6,085 bases of DNA, from NCBI GenBank assembly GCA_021736615.1, contig JAIPFN010000058.1, positions 1 through 6,085 on the forward strand, in the 5' to 3' direction. The notes beneath the pieces are model-generated. The model made no database searches. It was not told the origin of the DNA and saw only the letters and a program-made list of their open reading frames with translations. The position numbers were made by a program, and so were the translations under genes. Source of the stretch: Phycisphaerae bacterium (lineage in GTDB: Bacteria; Planctomycetota; Phycisphaerae; Sedimentisphaerales; Anaerohalosphaeraceae). This document shows, one piece after another, positions 1 to 4,624 of the stretch; positions within the stretch are counted from its first letter, which is position 1, and each line of letters starts with the position of its first letter.

Positions 1-768
1 GTACAATCTCGGGTCGTGTTCTTTTAGTTCGGCGGCTACGAAGGGGTAGAAGTCGTTGCGGTAGAAATATGCCTCTGTGCCCTCGGCGAAATATTCCTTG
101 CAGTCGGTCGCGGCGTAATGACGAACTCTTTTGCCTGTATAGAGCAAGTTGTTGTCGTAAAGCTTTTCGGCCATAGCCGCTTCATACGCCTTGATAATCC
201 TGGGATCATCGAAACCCAGCACCTGGTCGTGATACGAGTGGGCCAGTTCGTGCAGGATAACTGCCGGATGCTTGATCATCTGCCCCCTGCTGAGCAGGCT
301 TTTGCAGCGGGTAACATGAACCTGTTTGACCAGGCGCGGGTCATGGCCGTTATTCTTTAGCCAATCGGCACCGGGATGATACTGCATGTTCCCAAGCGTC
401 GGATGATTATACTCTATCCATATCTCGAGATTGCGCATTTCCCTGAGCTGTTTTTCCGGCACAAGAATCGCGATCCTCTGAAGATGATTGGCAAGCATCT
501 TTAGCGAGTCGGCCCCTTCGCCGGCATGTTCGCCTTCGAGCATTTGCGGATCGACGTTTACCGTCCAGCCTTCGATCTGTTTAACGACCGGGTCAAACCG
601 AACAGCCTCTACATTTTTCCCGGTAACAGCCGGCGTTTTAGAAACGGAATCGGCAAGGGCGGGCTTTGAATCGGCCTGGGAATTGACGGCGTCATTACAG
701 CCGGAGATCAAGAGAGACATTACAGCAAGAAAAAAACAAAACGTCTGGATACCTTTAGAGAACATCAT
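1..768 (-). CDS. Lipoprotein zinc metallopeptidase, anthrax lethal factor (ATLF/M34)-like; C-terminus cut by window edge
   Basis: Reading the minus strand from ATG at 768 gives 256 codons with no stop, so the 3' end lies beyond position 1. The N-terminus (MMFSKGIQTF, then a hydrophobic run ending LLISGC) is a lipoprotein signal peptide with lipobox Cys24, so the mature protein should be a lipid-anchored exported protein. After a low-complexity linker (about 25-50) comes the catalytic region: HELAH at 173-177 (zinc ligands H173 and H177, catalytic E174), then EYFAEGTEAYF at 225-235, where E225 is the likely third zinc ligand. Y218 lies exactly seven residues before E225, matching the Tyr728/Glu735 spacing known in anthrax lethal factor. 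The start is supported by CAGGG (776-780) seven bases upstream; a second in-frame ATG at 765 is possible. The substrate is unknown, and nothing suggests a toxin: the lipobox and absence of a delivery domain point to an envelope protease. The peptidase call is firm, the ATLF assignment an inference from motif spacing. Confidence 0.85.
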   Translation of the reverse strand, partial: MMFSKGIQTFCFFLAVMSLLISGCNDAVNSQADSKPALADSVSKTPAVTGKNVEAVRFDPVVKQIEGWTVNVDPQMLEGEHAGEGADSLKMLANHLQRIAILVPEKQLREMRNLEIWIEYNHPTLGNMQYHPGADWLKNNGHDPRLVKQVHVTRCKSLLSRGQMIKHPAVILHELAHSYHDQVLGFDDPRIIKAYEAAMAEKLYDNNLLYTGKRVRHYAATDCKEYFAEGTEAYFYRNDFYPFVAAELKEHDPRLY

Positions 769-850
769 AAAATAACCCTGAATAATAGTTTCAGCATCTA
801 ATCCTTTAAGCAAAGCCAACGCTGACATCGCCCACAAAGGAACAAAAACC

Positions 851-879
851 ATATTATCATAAAACAGTTTATTTTACAA
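851..879 (-). promoter_or_regulatory. Weak candidate promoter for the metallopeptidase
   Basis: On the minus strand, TTGTAA (879-874) and TAATAT (856-851) are separated by 17 bases, each matching four of six sigma70 consensus positions. It would give a leader of roughly 75 nt before the ATG at 768. The region is AT-rich, so a chance match is plausible. Confidence 0.3.
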
Positions 880-894
880 TGACTAATTCCCCCA

Positions 895-922
895 ACTTAC
901 AACTGACGACTCACGACTTACG
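895..922. repeat. Heptamer tandem array 1 (ACTNACG type)
   Basis: Four consecutive 7-bp units are visible: ACTTACA, ACTGACG, ACTCACG, ACTTACG. The array overlaps the last codons of the 3D-domain gene, so its TGA stop (911-913) and the C-terminal Arg-Lys-Ser are written in repeat sequence. On the minus strand the unit reads TCGTAAG in rotation, one base from the unit of the array at 4566-4600. Confidence 0.75.
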
Positions 923-1345
923 AACCTTAACATCGATGTACCTTACCCCCCACTCTAATGCAGCCTGATGCGTATGGAAGAATACGTCTAGCTTATTCCC
1001 TTTTATCGCCCCGCCGCGGTCGAATACTTTTGCCGGCTTTGAAGCGTTGTAGCCTTCGATCAGCATCTCCGTACCAAACGGGAACCGGCTGTCAGCAGCG
1101 ACAAAGCAGTCTCCCGGCTCGATCACATGTCCGTTAGAAGTCACCCCGTCTGCCCACTCTCCGCAGCATTTCTCGCACGGGCAATACGCCGTCACCCTCA
1201 TAGATATCGTCACCCACCCGTCATCTGACGGCTCTTGACCAGCGACCGCGGTAACGGATGTAACGATAGCGACAGCAATAGCTGCCACGATAAAAGTCTT
1301 GCGAAATACTGGAAAATCGCTGCTGAAATAACTTCTGCTTTTCAT
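911..1345 (-). CDS. Secreted 3D-domain protein (probable peptidoglycan-active enzyme)
   Basis: The protein has 144 residues from ATG 1345. Residues 15-36 form a signal peptide (Arg-Lys, a hydrophobic stretch, then AVAG). The 3D domain fills the rest: a Cys cluster C55/C57/C60/C61 in TAYCPCEKCCG, DGVTSNG at 66-72, and the three Asp that name the family: D85 (AADSRFPFG), D109 (FDRGGAIKG) and D120 (LDVFF). 3D domains share the double-psi beta-barrel fold of MltA-type lytic transglycosylases and often occur in cell-wall proteins such as YocH and YuiC, so an exported wall-acting role is likely; no wall-binding domain is present. The frame opens at a TTG at 1384, but I prefer ATG 1345. The predicted transcript start (about 1388) leaves no room for a ribosome site before the TTG, and a G6 tract (1354-1359) lies 8 bases before the ATG. 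A GTG at 1348 is an alternative. Confidence 0.88.
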   Translation of the reverse strand: MKSRSYFSSDFPVFRKTFIVAAIAVAIVTSVTAVAGQEPSDDGWVTISMRVTAYCPCEKCCGEWADGVTSNGHVIEPGDCFVAADSRFPFGTEMLIEGYNASKPAKVFDRGGAIKGNKLDVFFHTHQAALEWGVRYIDVKVRKS

Positions 1346-1370
1346 CACTAAAGCCCCCCGGCTGAACAAA

Positions 1371-1384
1371 ATAACGAATATCAA
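1371..1384. repeat. Copy A of a 14-bp direct repeat, ATWACGAATATCAA
   Basis: ATAACGAATATCAA here and ATTACGAATATCAA at 1551-1564 differ at one base of 14. Both are preceded, within a couple of bases, by GAACA. The copies are 180 bp apart and bracket the hairpin block and the 3D-gene promoter. Confidence 0.6.
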
Positions 1385-1394
1385 TTAAGCTGTG

Positions 1395-1423
1395 ATTATA
1401 GCATATAAACCCCGAAAAAGCAA
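1395..1423 (-). promoter_or_regulatory. Sigma70-type promoter of the 3D-domain gene
   Basis: On the minus strand, TTGCTT (1423-1418) and a perfect TATAAT (1400-1395) are separated by exactly 17 bases. The -10 is preceded by TGC, giving an extended -10 (TGnTATAAT). Transcription would start near 1388, with a leader of about 43 nt before ATG 1345. This means the gene need not depend on read-through from mreB. Confidence 0.75.
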
Positions 1424-1430
1424 CCGAAAC

Positions 1431-1496
1431 ACCCCATAGAATGCCATATTTCGGATTCTAAGGCCTGTCGAGGCGCACCCCGTGAAGTTATGGGAC
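1431..1496. other. Intergenic block with several possible hairpins (possible structured RNA)
   Basis: Within the gene-free stretch 1385-1562, several complementary segments nest. CCCATA (1433-1438) can pair with TATGGG (1489-1494) and enclose GAAT/ATTC (1439-1442 with 1455-1458) and GCCT/AGGC (1463-1466 with 1471-1474, loop GTCG). Read on the minus strand, the outer stem gains two G-U wobbles (1495-1432, 1496-1431). The block is more GC-rich than the surrounding intergenic DNA. I do not recognise a known RNA family, and the individual stems are short. Confidence 0.3.
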
Positions 1497-1550
1497 CCTG
1501 GCGGATTATTTTTTGGATAATGTACTGTCGGCATCTTTGCCCGCAGAACA

Positions 1551-1564
1551 ATTACGAATATCAA
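1551..1564. repeat. Copy B of a 14-bp direct repeat, ATWACGAATATCAA
   Basis: Partner of the copy at 1371-1384 (13 of 14 bases identical), lying directly beside the mreB terminator. Confidence 0.6.
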
Positions 1565-1600
1565 AAAAAAAGCCCACCGAAAACCAGTGAGCTTTTTTTT
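1563..1600 (-). terminator. Rho-independent terminator of mreB
   Basis: In the minus-strand transcript, an A-run is followed by GCUCAC, a nine-base loop, GUGGGC and a run of nine U. The stem pairs fully with one U-G wobble; read on the plus strand that pair becomes a C/A mismatch, so the element is oriented for the minus strand. It begins 27 bases past the mreB stop and separates mreB from the 3D-domain gene. Confidence 0.85.
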
Positions 1601-1626
1601 GTTATAAAAAACTTTAAGAAAGGAAA

Positions 1627-2712
1627 TTATTCGTAATCGTCACGGTCCATCGAGTCTTTCCACATTTCCATGTTATCGATGTATGTCGAAGTTCCCCTGG
1701 CTACAGATTCGAGCGGATTCTCAACTCTATGAACGGTCAGGCCGGTTGCGTTCGCTATAACGGTATCCATGCCACGCAGCAGCGATCCGCCGCCGCAGAG
1801 ATGTATTCCGTTTTCGATCAGGTCGGCTGCAAGTTCCGGATCGGCTTTTTCGAGCGTTTCGATAACCGCGTCGATGATCGCCCCGACAGGCTCCTGCAAT
1901 GCACGTCGAATTTCTTCGCTGGTGATTATCACCTTTCGCGGCAGTCCCACGATAGAGTCGCGGCCTGCGACTTCCATTGTCATTTCCTGCTCGAGTTTTG
2001 ACGCAGAGCCTATCGCAATCTTAACGCGTTCAGCCGATGCCTCGCCGATGAGCAGGTTGTATGTTTTCTTTAGATGGTGGACTATCGCATCGTCCATAGC
2101 ATCTCCGCCGACTCGCTCGGACTTGCACGAAGCGATGTCCGACAGCGACATTATGGCTATTTCAGCAGTTCCGCCGCCAATGTCGATTATCATCGAAGCG
2201 GTCGGATTGGCTATCGGAAGACCGGATCCGATTCCTGCTGCCATTGGTTCGTCGACGAGAAATACCTTGCGTGCGCCCGCACGTTCGGCACTTTCTATGA
2301 CTGCCCGACGTTCGACTTCGGTTATCCCGCTGGGCACTGCAATGACGACGCGGGGCCGGGAAAGGATCGACAGTTTTGATACCTGTACTTTTTTGATGAA
2401 GTATTCAAGCATCGCTTCGGTGACGCGGAAGTCACTGATAACACCATGCTTAAGCGGTCGTATCGCCCTGATAGAGCCGGGAGTTTTGCCGATCATTTCA
2501 CATGCTACCGAGCCGACAGCTGTGCCGTTATTGAGAACCTCGTTGGTATCCCTGTTGATCGCAACGACAGAAGGCTCGCGAAGAACAATACCCTTACCGC
2601 GAACGCTAACCAGCGTATTGCAGGTACCAAGGTCGATACCAATATCAGTCGTGAAACACCCACTGACCATATCAGTGATGGAATCAGCAAACTTCTTAAG
2701 CCCATTAAACAT
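1627..2712 (-). CDS. mreB: Rod shape-determining protein MreB (bacterial actin)
   Basis: This 361-residue actin-fold ATPase polymerises on the inner face of the cytoplasmic membrane and guides peptidoglycan synthesis. The ATP-site motifs are present in order: phosphate-1 DIGIDLGTCNTLV (23-35, Cys31 where Ala is usual), the MreB signature TPGSIRAIRPLKHGVISDF (77-95), VPSGITEVERRAV (126-138), VDEPMAAGIGSGLP (153-166, with the hydrolysis-associated Glu155), phosphate-2 DIGGGT (177-182) and the adenosine motif GGGS (307-310). Residues 1-20 could form a membrane-binding amphipathic helix. It is slightly longer than the usual 335-350 residues, through a small insertion near 60-66 and an acidic tail (DRDDYE). 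The ATG at 2712 has AAGGAG (2719-2724) six bases upstream. No mreC, mreD, pbp2 or rodA is adjacent: the upstream gene is divergent and the downstream gene follows a terminator, so mreB appears monocistronic. Confidence 0.97.
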   Translation of the reverse strand: MFNGLKKFADSITDMVSGCFTTDIGIDLGTCNTLVSVRGKGIVLREPSVVAINRDTNEVLNNGTAVGSVACEMIGKTPGSIRAIRPLKHGVISDFRVTEAMLEYFIKKVQVSKLSILSRPRVVIAVPSGITEVERRAVIESAERAGARKVFLVDEPMAAGIGSGLPIANPTASMIIDIGGGTAEIAIMSLSDIASCKSERVGGDAMDDAIVHHLKKTYNLLIGEASAERVKIAIGSASKLEQEMTMEVAGRDSIVGLPRKVIITSEEIRRALQEPVGAIIDAVIETLEKADPELAADLIENGIHLCGGGSLLRGMDTVIANATGLTVHRVENPLESVARGTSTYIDNMEMWKDSMDRDDYE

Positions 2713-2736
2713 TACATACTCCTTTATTTACAAAAT

Positions 2737-2758
2737 CAAACTGCCCCAGGACAGTTTG
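2737..2758 (-). promoter_or_regulatory. Hairpin in the mreB leader
   Basis: CAAACTG (2737-2743) and CAGTTTG (2752-2758) are perfect inverted repeats. In the minus-strand transcript the stem extends by a G-U wobble and a C-G pair, giving nine pairs and a four-base loop. It sits 24 bases upstream of the mreB start codon. The stretch after it is only mildly U-rich, so this could be a weak attenuator or an mRNA-stability hairpin. The same arms recur at 4599-4624. A weaker inverted repeat, GTAAG/CTTAC, lies at 2768-2779. Confidence 0.5.
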
Positions 2759-2838
2759 TCTGTCACCGTAAGCCCTTACAGCAAAATAATCATAGAATCT
2801 GTTTTTATCAAATAGCCTCGCCAAAGGTGAATCAAATA

Positions 2839-2870
2839 GCTGATCGCTGATCGCTAATGGCTAATCGCTC
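2839..2870. repeat. Heptamer tandem array 2 (GCTRATC type)
   Basis: Four 7-bp units follow each other: GCTGATC, GCTGATC, GCTAATG, GCTAATC, then a partial GCT. It lies in the 415-bp region between the divergent mreB and zinc-ribbon genes. The rest of that region (about 2880-3075) is AC/AT-rich, and I see no gene in it. Confidence 0.75.
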
Positions 2871-3102
2871 TTTCAAACAATCGTCACAAACCGCACAACC
2901 CACAACATCCGTATAATAAATAAAACCGCCAAAGACAAATCAGCCAATCCGGACGGTTATTTTAGGACCAAAAAAAACAACACGTCCCATAAACAGCAAA
3001 ACACGACAATGCGGGTTGCTTATAAACGAAAACCCTCCTTGTATTTCAGCTTAATTTCATCATAAACCCCAAGAAAACCTGTTTTTTTTGTAACATTCCG
3101 CG

Positions 3103-3108
3103 TATAAT
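3103..3108 (+). promoter_or_regulatory. Probable -10 element of the zinc-ribbon gene
   Basis: A perfect TATAAT lies 77 bases before the start at 3185, following the T-rich tract at 3082-3089. No good -35 is seen at the expected distance (3080-3085 reads TGTTTT). It also forms a 6-bp inverted repeat with ATTATA at 3118-3123, probably by chance in AT-rich DNA. Confidence 0.45.
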
Positions 3109-3149
3109 CGTGTCTGTATTATAGCGAATGCTTTTTTTTGAGGTTAATA

Positions 3150-3188
3150 ATGCAATACCGTTCTATTTTCAATTGGAGTGCGAAATGA
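3150..3188 (+). CDS. Possible 12-codon leader ORF coupled to the zinc-ribbon gene
   Basis: ATG 3150 opens a frame encoding MQYRSIFNWSAK that stops at TGA 3186-3188. GAGG (3140-3143) lies six bases before the ATG, a proper ribosome-site distance. The stop overlaps the start codon of the next gene as ATGA, the classic arrangement for translational coupling. The ribosome site of the next gene (GGAG, 3175-3178) is inside this ORF, so ribosomes translating it would cross that site. No homology can be judged at this length, and chance is a real alternative. Confidence 0.3.
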   Translation: MQYRSIFNWSAK

Positions 3189-3562
3189 AAACTTGTCCTT
3201 ATTGTTTTTCTGAGATTGTCGAGCAGGCCCTTAAGTGTAAGCATTGCGGGGAATGGGTAACCGACAAACCGGCATCTTCGAGCAGCAGACCCACCTCAGC
3301 CGAGTTCAAAACCACCATCTCCTCAAATTCAACCTCCGACCACAAGGGTTTCTTCGAAAGCGACAATCTCGACAACACACTCAACGAAGGCATCAAAATG
3401 TATGCCGCATACAAGATCATCGGCATGATCGTCGGGGCAATAATATTTCTGATTTTCCTCTTCGCAGTCTTCATACCTGCCTTCAATAAAACCAGCGATC
3501 CGTTCAATCACATCAAGAATAGTCCGGATTTTAAAGACGTTAGATGGCATAAGACCAAATAA
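3185..3562 (+). CDS. Zinc-ribbon protein with one transmembrane segment, unknown function
   Basis: The protein has 125 residues from ATG 3185. The N-terminus is a zinc ribbon with CPYC (4-7) and CKHC (18-21), a four-Cys site of the common form seen at the N-terminus of many small bacterial membrane proteins. A Ser/Thr-rich linker (about 30-55) leads to a hydrophobic segment at 78-98 (IIGMIVGAIIFLIFLFAVF), then a short polar tail ending in Lys. With the reducing-environment zinc ribbon inside, the tail would be outside the cytoplasmic membrane. The frame opens upstream at 3128, but I place the start at 3185 because GGAG (3175-3178) lies six bases before it and the zinc-ribbon begins immediately. 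It is the only rightward gene here, divergent from mreB and convergent with the PAP2 gene. The partner or ligand is not inferable. Confidence 0.8.
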   Translation: MKTCPYCFSEIVEQALKCKHCGEWVTDKPASSSSRPTSAEFKTTISSNSTSDHKGFFESDNLDNTLNEGIKMYAAYKIIGMIVGAIIFLIFLFAVFIPAFNKTSDPFNHIKNSPDFKDVRWHKTK

Positions 3563-3625
3563 AGGAAATAAATGAGCAAAGCAGCAAACCGCTAAGAACG
3601 CCTTTCGCTTTACTCCTTACTCCCA

Positions 3626-4516
3626 TCAAAACCGCCTGACAAGCATCAGCCCCGTCGCCGGCTCTCCTGTTTCAAGCACCGTCAAAGGCGCAAGATCAAA
3701 ACCCGCGATCCTCGCCGCTTCGTCCTTGCCAGCTACGTGATGGCCGACCAGATACCCGAGTACTCCGCCAAACAGCACATCGCTAGCCCAATGGTCTCCC
3801 GAGTCCATCATCCGGTATCCGACGAAACTGGCCCCAATATATGCCGGTATGCCGACCTCCGGCCCGTAGAACTCATCCAGCACCGCCGCGACCGTAAACG
3901 AACTTGAAGTATGCCCGCTCGGCCAGGCCAGACTTTTTCCGTTAGGGCAGTTATTACCGCGTATTATTTTTAGCCCAAGCGTCGAAGCCCCTGTCACCGA
4001 CAAAGCCTTGATCATAGTCCACGACCGGTCCTTGTTAAACTCATCACCGGCGTTAGCCGACGCCAGATACCACAAACCAGACGCTGCAAAATGCAGCCCA
4101 GGCCCGCCAAGGTAGTCCGTTATCTTATCGACGTCATGATTAAGGTTCCCGCGATTTTCAAAATTCCTTGCCACCTGCGCATCGGCCCCGCTGTTGTGCA
4201 TCACGACGCTTCCGGCACCTGCCGCCAGCAAAAGAAAACTATTGCCCGGCTTTAAAGCCACCTCGGGAGTTTCCTCGATAACAACTTCAGGTAACGTCCA
4301 GATATCATTCCAGAGAGACTTAACCGGCCCGACAGATTCTGTTGAAGCAGCCGCTTCAGACTTAACAGGCTCGACGGATTTGGCATTGAAATCAACACGC
4401 TCAGCATTAAGCTGGCCCGAAGTTTCAGTAGTAACCTTCTGCTCAGCAGGAACACAACCGGCCATCAAAACCAAAGCAGCCAAAACCAACACCGAAAAAA
4501 AACATTTAGTATTCAA
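3626..4516 (-). CDS. PAP2-superfamily lipoprotein with altered phosphatase motifs
   Basis: The protein has 296 residues. The N-terminal signal peptide ends at lipobox LMAGC (Cys21). The PAP2 core is in the C-terminal half. Motif C1, normally KxxxxxxRP, reads KIIRGNNCP (K183 to P191), so the phosphate-binding Arg is Cys190. Motif C2 is intact as PSGH (199-202). Motif C3, normally Arg-x5-His-x3-Asp, has R235, H242 and D246 with six residues between Arg and His. Family members hydrolyse phosphate esters such as lipid phosphates; both catalytic His are kept, so activity is possible but uncertain. The start is TTG: an in-frame stop lies immediately upstream, the next Met is inside the signal peptide, and GGGAG (4524-4528) sits seven bases away. 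It lies 99 bp downstream of the kinase gene, separated by hairpins and a repeat array, so co-transcription is uncertain. It is convergent with the zinc-ribbon gene, and I see no clear terminator in 3563-3625. Confidence 0.87.
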   Translation of the reverse strand: MNTKCFFSVLVLAALVLMAGCVPAEQKVTTETSGQLNAERVDFNAKSVEPVKSEAAASTESVGPVKSLWNDIWTLPEVVIEETPEVALKPGNSFLLLAAGAGSVVMHNSGADAQVARNFENRGNLNHDVDKITDYLGGPGLHFAASGLWYLASANAGDEFNKDRSWTMIKALSVTGASTLGLKIIRGNNCPNGKSLAWPSGHTSSSFTVAAVLDEFYGPEVGIPAYIGASFVGYRMMDSGDHWASDVLFGGVLGYLVGHHVAGKDEAARIAGFDLAPLTVLETGEPATGLMLVRRF

Positions 4517-4543
4517 TTAAACTCTCCCAAAAATAAAACAACC

Positions 4544-4559
4544 TCGGCCGAAAGGCCGA
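4544..4559 (-). terminator. GC-rich hairpin, candidate terminator or attenuator after the kinase gene
   Basis: TCGGCC and GGCCGA form a perfect six-pair stem with a four-base loop. On the minus strand it is followed within about six bases by a T-rich stretch (4530-4541), making an imperfect terminator for the kinase or an attenuator ahead of the PAP2 gene. On the plus strand the loop is GAAA, a GNRA tetraloop. Confidence 0.45.
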
Positions 4560-4565
4560 ATCCTC

Positions 4566-4600
4566 AATTCGTAATTAGTAATTCGTAATTCGTAATTATC
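4566..4600. repeat. Heptamer tandem array 3 (AATTCGT type)
   Basis: Five successive 7-bp units: AATTCGT, AATTAGT, AATTCGT, AATTCGT and a degenerate AATTATC. It fills the space between the two hairpins that separate the PAP2 and kinase genes. In rotation the plus-strand unit is TCGTAAT. Confidence 0.8.
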
Positions 4601-4624
4601 AAACTGGCCGCAAGGTCAGTTTGA
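4599..4624. repeat. Hairpin overlapping the kinase stop codon, same arms as the mreB leader hairpin
   Basis: TCAAACTGGCC (4599-4609) and GGTCAGTTTGA (4614-4624) form an 11-pair stem. The single non-Watson-Crick position is a G-U wobble on the plus strand and a C/A mismatch on the minus strand. The plus-strand loop is GCAA, a GNRA tetraloop. The kinase TGA stop (4616-4618) lies in the right arm. No U-run follows on the minus strand. Confidence 0.6.

Noticed and set aside
1382..1384. TTG at 1384 as the start of the 3D-domain gene
   Set aside because: The predicted transcript start is only about four bases upstream and there is no ribosome site; ATG 1345 begins directly at a good signal peptide.
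1769..2815. A 348-codon plus-strand open frame across most of mreB
   Set aside because: It is antisense to a clear MreB, has a Ser/Arg/Ile-rich composition typical of a shadow frame, and has no recognisable domain.
3103..3123. Inverted repeat TATAAT/ATTATA as an operator
   Set aside because: It is six AT-only bases per arm in AT-rich DNA and coincides with the -10 element; not distinguishable from chance.
3572..3595. Seven-codon ORF (MSKAANR) with AAGGA upstream, after the zinc-ribbon gene
   Set aside because: It is too short to support as a gene and has no coupling to a downstream gene; the ribosome-site match is easily due to chance.
3578..3611. AAAGC/GCTTT pairing between the convergent genes as a bidirectional terminator
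   Set aside because: Five base pairs around a loop of about 24 bases with no adjacent U-run is too weak to call.
895..4600. Repeat arrays as CRISPR
   Set aside because: The units are 7 bp and directly adjacent with no spacers, and no cas genes are present.
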